This document shows, one piece after another, positions 1 through 7,814 of a DNA stretch of 16,554 nucleotides. The first letter of the stretch is position 1. The number at the start of each line of letters is the position of its first letter. The position numbers and the translations under genes are program-made. The notes below the pieces were generated by a model. It did not search any database, was not told the DNA's origin, and worked only from the letters and a program-made list of their open reading frames with translations. Source of the stretch: Bacteroidota bacterium. GTDB lineage: Bacteria; Bacteroidota; Bacteroidia; Chitinophagales; Chitinophagaceae. Where the stretch lies: contig CP058707.1 of the NCBI GenBank assembly GCA_013414745.1, positions 1,416,299 through 1,432,852 of the forward strand, given 5' to 3'.

Positions 1-2070
1 CGCACAAGAAACATCGTTGGTCGATGTAACACCTACCGTAAATGCTGCAGCCGGTTGAGTGACCGTAATTACGGTTGTCGCACTACATCCATTAATATCC
101 GTTCCGGTAATAGTATAGGTATTGGCCCCTAAATTGGTGAAAGTACCACTCACAGCCTGAGCGGGTACGCAAGGTGTATTCGGTGAAATGGTATAGGATA
201 CACTTCCCGAACCTCCGCTGAAACTTGCGGTGGCCGTACCATTACAACCCGCAAAACAACTCACATTGTTGTTCACAACGGCATTCACAAATAACTGTGT
301 TGGCTCTGTAATCGTAAAGGTTGTTATTGCTGTACAGGTATTGGCATCGGTTCCGGTTACGGTATAAGTTCCGGCGCCCAATCCACCGAAGATACCCGGA
401 ATCGTTTGTGTTGGGGTACAAGGAGACCCTGCCGGGGACTGAATCGTATAGGCCACCGACCCGGTACCACCATTCGAGTTCATATTCGCTCCTCCATCGC
501 ATAATCCACCGCAGCTTACCATCACAAGGCCACTGGCATTGATGGTTAATAAATTGGGTTGTGTAACCTGAATTGTTGAAGTTGCCGTACAAAATTTCGA
601 ATCCGTTACTGTGATAGTATAAACCCCACTGCACAATCCACTGGCTACGCCAACAGGACTAATCGTAGGCGTTCCAGGACCCACAATGATGTAACTGTAT
701 CCAGGAGTACCACCACCTGCTGTTGCTGTGGCAGTACCATTACATAATCCAAAACAGGTTACGTTGGTATTCACTAATGCAGACAGTGTAAGTACCGGAG
801 GATTATTAATGGTAAATGTTGTACTGGCAGTACATCCATTGGCATCTTGTGCAGTTACTGTATACGTATTCGGACCTAAGCCTGTAAACGTACCGGCTAC
901 AGCCTGACCCGGAGCACAAGGAAGTATTGGTGAAATCTGATAGTTGCTTATCGCTCCCGTTCCTCCGGTAGGATTAATGGTTACGGACGCATCACAACCA
1001 CCGTTACATGAAACCGTTTGATTCACGATATGATTTAAAATCAATTGTGGAGGTTGGCTCAGGGTAATTGTTGAAGTTATACTATAGTTATTGGCATCCG
1101 TAGCAGTCACTGTAAAGGTTTGAGCGGCCAGACTTCCAAATTGACCCGGGTTTACCTGGGTGGTTGTACAAGCTGCATTGTTGGCTGAAATTTGATAGGT
1201 ATAAGGGAGTACCTCCTGCGCCAGCGCATTGACCGTACCATCGCATCCCTGAAAACACAACAAATCCGTTTTTGTCACCGAGTTCCAGCTTAATACCGGA
1301 GGTTGTGTAATCGCAATACTGAGAATAGAGTCTTTACATTGATTCGGGCTGGTTACTACAATTTTATAATTTGACCCAAATGGCAGATTTTGGAAATCAC
1401 CGGTACCAAATCCAACGGCATTCCCGCAAGGGGCATTATTCAATGGGATGAAGGTATAAGCATAAGGCGTGGTACCACCTGTTGTAGTGGTATAAATTTT
1501 CCCGCTACATCCGCCATTACACAATACATTGGTCACACTATCCAGAACAATATCCGGAATCGGTGGCAAACTCAAGGTAATGGTATTGGTTACAGTACAT
1601 CCGGCAGCATCTTTGGCCATCACTGTATATGTACCCTGACACAAACCGGTAAAGGCACATCCGGCTGTGGTACAAGAATCCTGGAAGAAAGTTCCTATAG
1701 GATCGTATAAGTAATATTTTTAGAACCTGTTCCGGAAGCGGCCGGCGAAGTAGGAATAAAACTTCCCGCGCATGGGTTTGGACAAGTTGGATTCACAACT
1801 GTATTAAAGTTAATGATAATCTGGGTAGGCGATGTAATTGTGCGCACTGCTGTTTTTGTACATCCTTTTAAGTCGCTACACGTAACCGTATAACTGGCTG
1901 CGCCCAAGGTAGAAAACACATTGGCTGCCTGTGTTGCCACGCAGGTTCCCACATTGGTTGGTGCAATCGAATAGGTATAGGTTGGAGTACCGCCGGATGC
2001 AATGGCGGTTACTGTTCCATTACAGGCTCCGAAACATTGCAGATTCGTTCCTGTTGATGCACAGTTCAGA
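1..2070 (-). repeat. Array of about nine SprB-type protein repeats
   Basis: Each unit carries a cysteine motif of the form C-x-x-x-C-[ND]-G followed by GGT-x-x-Y-x-Y and ends with TYTVTATDANGC-like and TxTxTQP-like strands. The cysteine motifs fall near 2040, 1780, 1510, 1255, 1000, 755, 508, 253 and the window edge, giving a period of about 245-270 bases. Examples are CFGACNGT, CNGGCSGK, CFGLCNGT and CFAGCNGT. At DNA level the units are clearly diverged, unlike the 225-base repeats at 8791-9465. Spacing and motif match the SprB repeat known from Flavobacterium gliding adhesins; the paired cysteines probably form a disulfide in each unit. Confidence 0.75.
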
Positions 2071-3487
2071 ACGGGTGGATTAATCAGATTAATGGTAACA
2101 GTTTTGGTACATCCATAGGCATCAATTGCTGTAATCGTATACGTAGCGCCTCCTCCCGGAAACACCAGATTCGACCAAATCGGTATAGCCGTGGTACCTA
2201 CCGGTGCACCAGGTCCGGATAATGAATACTGGTAAGGTGGAGCCCCGCCTGAAGTAGACAACACCTTGATCGTGTCGCCCGTATACTGATTATTACAAGG
2301 TACGTCCACCTTGAAAGTAATCAGATTAATCGATGAATACGCCGGATGATTCACAATGGTATCTGCTGTACACAAATTGGCATCCCGGGCCGTGAAAGTA
2401 TAGTTTTGACCACCACTGATATTGGTGAACACATTATAGCTGGCAGTGCTGGCTCCATACAAGCCACTTTGCCCACTACCCACCGCCTTGTACTGATACG
2501 GTGAGGATCCACCAACAGCATACACCGTGTCAATATACTTCTGAATAGCACAATCAAAACCCGTCCGGATCGAATCCTTCAGTTTAACAGGTACGGTAAA
2601 TGTGACCGTTGGACCGGTATTGCTGAAATTACCGCAAATATCGGTAAACCCGTTGGCCGTTAATGAAATCGTATAGGTACCCGGAGCCAAAGCAGTCGGG
2701 AAACCCATAATAATTGTATCCGTTACATTGCTATAATTAATGCCGGCAGTAGGAGTGGTACATCCAGGGCAGCTTGAACTTCCAACGGTATATGTCGGAT
2801 TGGTTGATACAGCAAAATCGCCCACACTCAATTGATTACAACGAATCTTTTCAGTCATTTTAATTTTAATCGTATCTACCGCATCGCATGTATTAAATGG
2901 AAGCACACTGGCTAATGCCGGACCAGTATTATCCAACAAACTGGCCGTTGATCCGGTAAAGTTGATAGTGAAACCAGTAGTTACCGTACCCCGCTTGCAC
3001 GACTCACCCCAATATATAAGTACTTCCTGCAGTAATAGTCGGTGGATTCTGAAACAAGGAATTCACAGCCGCACCGACCTGTGTTCCGGTGGCACCCGCC
3101 CTCTGGAGTTACACTCTACCAGATTACCGACACCTAAACTCAGAACATCCCGTGGTAGTAATATCCCACAAGGCCCAGTCCAGATCAGCCCCGGATCCAG
3201 TGCATTCAATGTAAATACCAATGAACCGGTTGTAGTACAGGTAAACCGCACGTACATCCAGTTACTGGCATAGGCAAACGTAGTTCCGGCCGGACTAATC
3301 CCCGAACAGGTGCCTATCGGGTTGCTGGCCACCGATGAAGTGTACGAAGGTGCCACTGTGTAGGTTGTGTTTCCACAAACCGGCAAAGCCTTACACGGAT
3401 CCGATTCACAGGCATTCGTCAGCAATTGGGCCCGGAAGGAAGCACGAAGGCAGTCATCAGGAAGAGCGCGGATAGAATTCTTTTCAT
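1..3487 (-). CDS. Giant SprB-repeat surface adhesin, N-terminal part (C-terminus beyond window edge; frameshifted)
   Basis: This is a large exported surface protein, probably a T9SS substrate used in adhesion or gliding; the role is inferred from family. The ATG at 3487 starts a signal peptide (MKRILSALFLMTAFVLPSGAQ after one G is restored). A 100-120 residue N-terminal domain follows. It contains GADLDWALWDIT and LVECN, as is common at the start of Bacteroidota surface proteins. Next come Ig-like segments, then SprB-type repeats of about 85 residues from about base 2070 to the window edge. The frame is open from about 1700 down to base 1, so the protein continues outside the window, where a sorting domain would be expected. 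Frame breaks sit at about 3431, 3189, 3140, 3099, 3007, 2989 and 1700. Nearly all are repaired by adding one G or C to a short run. The break near 3140 needs two bases added or one removed. No clear promoter was seen upstream. Confidence 0.82.
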
Positions 3488-3644
3488 TGTCTAGTTGTTG
3501 AGTAATTCCATGTAGGAACCAGCTTGTCCGGTAAGAACAAAAAACCAGCCCTACAACGAAATGTTGTTGTTTAAACCACTTTGTTAAAAAGGGTTTCAGG
3601 ATGCTAATTTAGATGGAAATGCACTCTGTGACAACATTCCACTG

Positions 3645-4457
3645 TCATTTTATTTCAATATTTTTCAGAAGCAGTTCGCTGCCGTCAAAAACCGCATAAC
3701 TATTGAAACTCAGCCAATCTCCACGTTAATTAACCGGGCTTTCTCACCCACTTCAATATCCATCGGAATATGGCGATGCCCGAACACAAAATAATCGCAG
3801 CTATTCTGTTGTAAATAACTTCGGGCAAAGTCTACCTGATACTCTTGCTCCAGGGGCTTTAATTGCAGGTTGGCATATTTGTGTTTGGGCCCTAGTCGAC
3901 TAAAATAATCGGCGAGCGCAACACCCCAATCCGGATGCAGCTTACGATAGAGCCATTGGCACCAGGGATGATGCAATACCGCCCGCAAAACCGATACCGC
4001 TTCTCGCGCGCACTCACTCCGTCGCCATGCCCCAGCACAAAGCGTTTACCAGCCAACACATGAACAGCGGTATCTTTAAAAACCGGAATGGCAAACTCGC
4101 GTTCAAAGTAGCCCTGCATCCATAAATCATGGTTGCCTGTAAACACGATCCTTCAATGCCCGCATCCCGCAATTCAGCCAATTTGCCCAAAAATCGAACA
4201 TGACCTTTGGGTACTACGCGCGAATACTCCATCCAGGCATCAAACAAATCACCCAATAAATAGATGCGGCGGGCATCCATCCGGATCGAGTCCAGCCAGG
4301 AACATACCCGTTTCTCCCGTTCCACACTAGTGTTGTGGTCCGGAATCCCAAAATGAAAATCGGAAGCAAAATAAACCTTCTCGCCAGGCTTCAATTCCAG
4401 TGATTGCGCTGTCATGGGCCGGTAAAGGTAGTGGTCTGCCTGCATATTTTTATCCAT
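3645..4457 (-). CDS. lpxH: UDP-2,3-diacylglucosamine diphosphatase (LpxH-type), frameshifted
   Basis: LpxH hydrolyses UDP-2,3-diacylglucosamine to lipid X and UMP, an early cytoplasmic step of lipid A synthesis. The calcineurin-like metallophosphoesterase motifs appear in order: ASDFHFG, GDLFDAW, TGNHDLW, LGHGDG and FGHRHIP. The C-terminus VGDWLSFNSYAVFDG is also typical. The gene is split by three one-base gaps: at 4150 (GG), 3987 (TTTT, giving RFLRAVLHHPWCQW) and 3721 (GG, giving INVGDWLSF). With three bases restored the span is exactly 272 codons, close to family size. The start is uncertain: ATG 4457 is chosen, in-frame GTG 4469 lies upstream, and ATG 4415 would place the first strand closer to the N-terminus, as in many homologues. 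It lies 157 bases upstream of the SprB-protein gene on the same strand, and no terminator was seen between them. Confidence 0.9.
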
Positions 4458-4530
4458 GGTCCGCACCACGAAACCCCAGTCCTGGCAATTGCCTCAGGTT
4501 GTTTCACCAAAACGATTCGAGGTGGGGCTA

Positions 4531-4641
4531 TCAGGGCATGAACTCCCTGATCTTACGATCCGGCTACTCCGGGCTTCGGCCCTGCCCGCCAAATCCAACA
4601 GGCGGACAGGGGCGTCCCCTTCGTATCCGGCAGCCACTCCG
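4531..4641. repeat. REP-like intergenic element with nested hairpins
   Basis: Several structures sit in about 110 bases between two minus-strand genes. TCAGGG (4531-4536) pairs with CCCTGA (4545-4550). GGGC-TTCG-GCCC (4571-4582) is a perfect hairpin with a UUCG loop. GCCCTGCCCGCC (4579-4590) pairs with GGCGGACAGGGGC (4601-4613) across a 10-base loop, with one bulge and one mismatch. Imperfect direct repeats flank this core: CTTACGATCCGGCTACTCCG (4552-4571) and a related copy at 4616-4641. The GGGC-TTCG-GCCC and the larger hairpin overlap, so they are mutually exclusive folds. The architecture resembles a REP/BIME-type element and may also act as a terminator for the gene ending at 4663, although no T-tract follows. 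Copy number in the genome cannot be judged from the window. Confidence 0.5.
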
Positions 4642-4662
4642 CAGAACCGCTCACTTCAGCAA

Positions 4663-5356
4663 CTAGCGTATGGTTTGTGCTTTGGCCTTACCCTGGTACT
4701 CCCGGAAATTGTACAGAATCCACATTTTAATCTCTAAATCACTGGCTGCCCGCGCATAATCATAGGCCATAGGATAGGTTTTCATAAATTTCATCATCTC
4801 ATCATCTTCCAAATGCGTCAGTGCATTCACCAATTCAGGCGTATACCGCGAATCGATAAATTTTTCTTCTTCGGTCCGGGCAATCTGATTTTGGAATTTA
4901 CGGAGCTGCTTGTGCTTTTTGAGAATTTCTGGTATACGCTGGTTACCGGCGTAAACATGGATTTTGTTGCTCATAGCCTATCACGTCTTCATAAATGGAT
5001 GCCCGGTTCATGCTATCTAACTGGTAATCACTGGGCCCTTTCCGTACGGTAGCTCCCTTCAACAACACAGCCTTCATATTCATCACCACAGTATGGTATT
5101 TATTTTCATCACCAAATTTCACCTGCACCACTTTATTGCCATAGCCCACATGCTTAAATAGCAGATAATCTCCCACGAAACCGGCAGCTCCTTTTTCACT
5201 TAAAACACCCTGATGGGTACGCAAATTTTCAACCGATACCGGGTACAAGGCCTGCTGGGTCACCGAATCTAAAATTCGCCCCTTAAATAATACCTGAGCC
5301 CGCACTGTATGCAGTGTCAGGAGCAGACCAAATAACATGGTAACACGAATCAACAC
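4663..5356 (-). CDS. Secreted carboxypeptidase-regulatory-like domain protein, frameshifted
   Basis: This looks like the small Bacteroidota exported proteins with a carboxypeptidase-D regulatory-like beta-sandwich; their biochemical role is unknown to me. An N-terminal signal peptide (LFGLLLTLHTVRAQ) is followed by VLFKGRILDSVTQQALYPVS and VSENLRTHQG-type strands. A conserved helical C-terminal half follows, with KFIDSRYTPELV and YDYARAASDLEIKMWI. Two adjacent breaks, in AAAA at 4962-4965 and AAAAA at 4916-4920, split the gene. Adding one A to each yields a continuous YEQQKSMFTPVTSVYQKFSK bridge. The rebuilt length is exactly 232 codons. The start is either GTG 5356 (keeps an Arg before the hydrophobic core) or ATG 5338. 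A TAGGTTTA box lies just upstream. It stands alone between a 512-base gap and the REP-like element. Confidence 0.8.
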
Positions 5357-5366
5357 GCAGCGAAGT

Positions 5367-5374
5367 TAAACCTA
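5367..5374 (-). promoter_or_regulatory. Possible -7 box (TAGGTTTA) for the 5356 gene
   Basis: On the minus strand TAGGTTTA resembles the Bacteroidota TAnnTTTG -7 element, and the identical octamer occurs before the 16367 gene. The -33 region is weak (CTG instead of TTG, 20 bases upstream). A start of transcription near 5360 would favour translation from ATG 5338 over GTG 5356. Confidence 0.3.
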
Positions 5375-5868
5375 CATAACTTTCAGGCGCATGGCAGCTC
5401 TGTTAAAGTCTTAATAAGTCATCACTGGCATCTATAGTACGTCGCGCCACTCTGAAGGCACTTTACTTTTCCGCATGCAGGCATCCCTCGAATAGCCGCC
5501 CCGGGCTGTTGATCAAAATATAGGTGACGCTTTTGTATAAGACTTATTCATTGCTTTGAGCCCCTCACGCCGATTACACATCCATTATAGCCCAATTTCG
5601 ATGCTGACTTATTGTACTCATCCCTTTTTCAAATACGTTATCCCGATGAATCGGAAACGTCGATGGTCACGACATTCTACTACAAAAGTTGCGAGGACCA
5701 TTTTAAATTTCGTTAGGTATATTGTCATTTTGTATGTCCGCATATTCGGCTATTGGTCTTCGCACTTTAATACCACCCAGATTAGCGGGGCGGGCTGGCA
5801 TGTAGCACTACACAACACCTACCAACAGATTCCTAAGTGTCCTGGTTAACTGCGGCGACAGGAGCCAT
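5375..5868. other. Intergenic stretch with no recognisable gene
   Basis: About 490 bases lie between the start of the secreted protein gene and the end of the GNAT-like gene. I see no credible coding frame, tRNA, terminator or repeat shared with the other gaps. An open frame on the plus strand (5556-5849) has no family features, no promoter-like site and an unbiased composition, so I do not call it. A degraded gene hidden by indels is possible, but no motif supports it. Confidence 0.5.
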
Positions 5869-7470
5869 TTATTTATCGTTGGAAGGATATAACCAGGAAC
5901 GCAAGAGCACATTGTATTGGTAGGGATCTTTGGTTTTAGCCCGAAGCAATAAGCTGAATGCCGGATGCTTTAGCTTTTGCTGCTGGCCGCTCGCTTGTAA
6001 CCACAGCGCAAACTCCTGCAAGACTCCACGTTCCTTAGGCGTTAATTTGGGAAAACCTAAAGCTTCCTCAGCCCAATTCAAGGCCTCTTTACCAGCGTTC
6101 ACCACATCACCCCGATAGCGTCTGGCCACATAGCGCTGAACCAGGGTCGCACAGTCTTCCGGGATAGTTAACTTTCCCTCCTGCCAAATCATGTTACTCT
6201 GTGTAAATTGAAGCAAAGTAGATTCTTTACTTCGGTAAGATGGATTTTCCTGCATCCGTTTCTTTTCGCGATCGCCAAACGCCGCAGGGTTGCTAAACGC
6301 GATCGAAATCCATACCGGTAATAGAACCAATAGGCCCCGGACCGGATTCCGTCGGGGTTATCCAGTCCAAATTGATAGGCGTCAATTTCAATGGCGTTCA
6401 AGGTAAAGGCTTGCTTGTAAACACGCAGGAGCTGACATAAAATATATCCCGATTCACCGCCCCGGTAAGGTTCAAAAATATTTAACCCAAATTTCGCATA
6501 GCCGCCCCAAATCCAACTTCCTCCGTAAGCCAACGGGTAGCCATTTCGAAATAACATATACCCCACGTACGACACATAGGGTAACTGACGCTCGGGAGAC
6601 ATGCCAAATAGGGCGACCTGAATACCACGTTCAAGGGAATACACCCTTAACGTGGTCAGATCCATAAAGGTTGAAGGATCCGTTTCCCGCGCCATCAGCA
6701 CCAATGCCCGCTGAATCACCTGCTGGTAAACGCTTTGTTGTTGTGAGCTTAATTTATCCGGTGCCGGCAAAGGCGTGTTTAACAATTGCTGATGATCAAA
6801 TTTTTAAGCAAAGGATTCACAGAATACATTGTCTTAACCGGTATCTGATTATACGATCGGCTAAATTGAACTTTGGTAAATTCCAGGGTTGTATAAACGC
6901 CGAGACCGGCCCAAATGGCATCTCGCACGGCAATATCGATTTGCGGAATATCCAACAAACCCACTAAAAAGTTCAATCTGTTCTGTGGGGCCACGCCCAA
7001 TGCAAGCAGGAGGTCTTCCAGATTCAAACCTGATGAACAAAGTTCTTTCCAGGCCGTGGGCATAAAGGCTTTCAACAACAAACCGGATCCTGAGCCTGTT
7101 CATCCACAGAATGCCAATATATTCTGCAGTGTTTGTCTTCCAGTAATTTACGGGTCATTTCCCAACTAAACCGCAACGACAGGGTTGTTCGGTATAACCC
7201 CGATTTATCCAGTGCCTCCGAACCAGGGTCTGCTTTCAGAATACCTTGCAGTCGTTTTAATTCAGATTTGGCGAAACGTTCAAATTCAGCGTTTAAAGGA
7301 TGTGCCAGTACAAAAAGCATCAGGTCATGGTATCGCCATAATGAGGCGTTGGCCTGTTGAATACGTCTAGCGGTTTGTTTCCAAAATGAACGAACCGCCT
7401 CTACCTCATGCGCATCAACAAGTTGTAAACCAAGTTGTAGTCTGTCGAGAAATTGCGAAATAGTTGCCAT
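5869..7470 (-). CDS. Conserved protein with probable GNAT-like acyltransferase domain, frameshifted
   Basis: The protein resembles a conserved uncharacterised family of about 500-600 residues that I remember from proteobacteria and myxobacteria; no function is established. The N-terminal half is helical (SLWRYHDLMLFVLAHP, FSRSYNQIPV). The middle carries ARETDP, SYVGYMLFRNGYPLAYGGSW, NIFEPYRGGESGY, CQLLRVYKQAF, YQFGLDNPDGIRSGAYWFYY and RYGFR. The order resembles a GNAT fold: a Gly-rich acyl-CoA-loop-like segment, then Asn-Pro-Asp-Gly and a YRYGFR end, so acyl transfer is inferred only. The tail continues LRRL-[A/G]-DREKKRMQENPSYRSK. Breaks at 7080 (TTT), 6801 (TTTTT on the plus strand) and 6274 are each repaired by one base. 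The rebuilt length is exactly 535 codons. ATG 7470 is the start. Repeat copy 1 with its promoter-like core lies directly upstream. Confidence 0.75.
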
Positions 7471-7489
7471 GAATCAATTCTTTATACCT

Positions 7490-7629
7490 ATGTGAATTGG
7501 CGGACAGACCATCTCGTCGGCTCGGACGAGACGAGACGAGTAAATGCCGACCTATACCGACACTGTGGATGTTCCTGAGGAACAAAGGTTACAACCACAC
7601 AATCGGTAGTACAAATATCACATCGGTAT
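7490..7629 (-). repeat. Intergenic repeat, copy 1 (pairs with 12095-12219)
   Basis: These 140 bases align along their whole length with 12095-12219. The best block, 7581-7630 against 12171-12220, matches at 44 of 50 positions. The opposite end (ATGTGAATTGG and AGACCATCT, plus strand) is also shared, while the middle varies in length. Copy 1 has an extra GACGAGACGAGACGAG microrepeat (7525-7540) and a CTCGTC/GACGAG hairpin (7513-7530). Three ACCGA/TCGGT boxes recur within the element. On the minus strand it lies between the terminator of the 7815 gene and the start of the GNAT-like gene. Confidence 0.7.
7583..7615 (-). promoter_or_regulatory. Promoter-like core TTTG-N20-TAACCTTTG inside repeat copy 1
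   Basis: Minus strand: TTTG (7615-7612), 20 bases, then TAACCTTTG (7591-7583). This resembles the Bacteroidota promoter (TTTG, 19-21 bases, TAnnTTTG) but has three instead of two bases inside the second box. The same boxes and spacing are kept in repeat copy 2. It faces the GNAT-like gene at 7470 and would give a leader of about 100 bases. Confidence 0.4.
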
Positions 7630-7756
7630 TAGTTAATATCCTAATGAATTCGCGCTGCAATGGATTCATACCAATTCCAATTTTCGCCATTCAATCAGGA
7701 AATGAACAGGTTACCCCTGAAAATTACAGAAAAGTCCAATTCAGCTTTTATACCCA
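7630..7756. other. Spacer between terminator and repeat copy 1
   Basis: A short AT-rich stretch between the terminator at 7757-7795 and the repeat. I see no gene or clear structure. An open frame on the plus strand across 7497-7778 is not supported. Confidence 0.4.
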
Positions 7757-7795
7757 CGAAAAAGGGGCCATCTCTTAATTTGAGACAGCCCCTTC
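7757..7795 (-). terminator. Intrinsic terminator of the HYR/Ig-like T9SS gene
   Basis: On the minus strand AAGGGGC, a two-base mismatch and TCTC pair with GAGA and GCCCCTT across a loop of about seven bases, followed by a run of T (plus-strand A at 7759-7763). It lies 20 bases after the rebuilt stop codon at 7815. Confidence 0.8.
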
Positions 7796-7814
7796 AAAGA
7801 GAGCAATTGTTAGC

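Noticed and set aside
242..634. Minus-strand 130-codon frame, Tyr/Arg/Trp-rich
   Set aside because: Out-of-frame shadow of the SprB repeats; the correct minus frame is open across the same bases and reads as repeat protein.
5556..5849. Plus-strand open frame of 97 codons in the 512-base gap
   Set aside because: No family motif, promoter-like site or ribosome-binding context, and residue composition looks random. All supported genes are on the other strand.
5375..5868. tRNA or other structured RNA in the gap
   Set aside because: No T-loop (GTTCGAATC-like) or paired acceptor arms were found on either strand by eye.
3645..7470. Programmed ribosomal frameshifting as the cause of the split genes
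   Set aside because: The breaks occur in unrelated genes, many per gene, at different short runs without a common slippery site or downstream structure.
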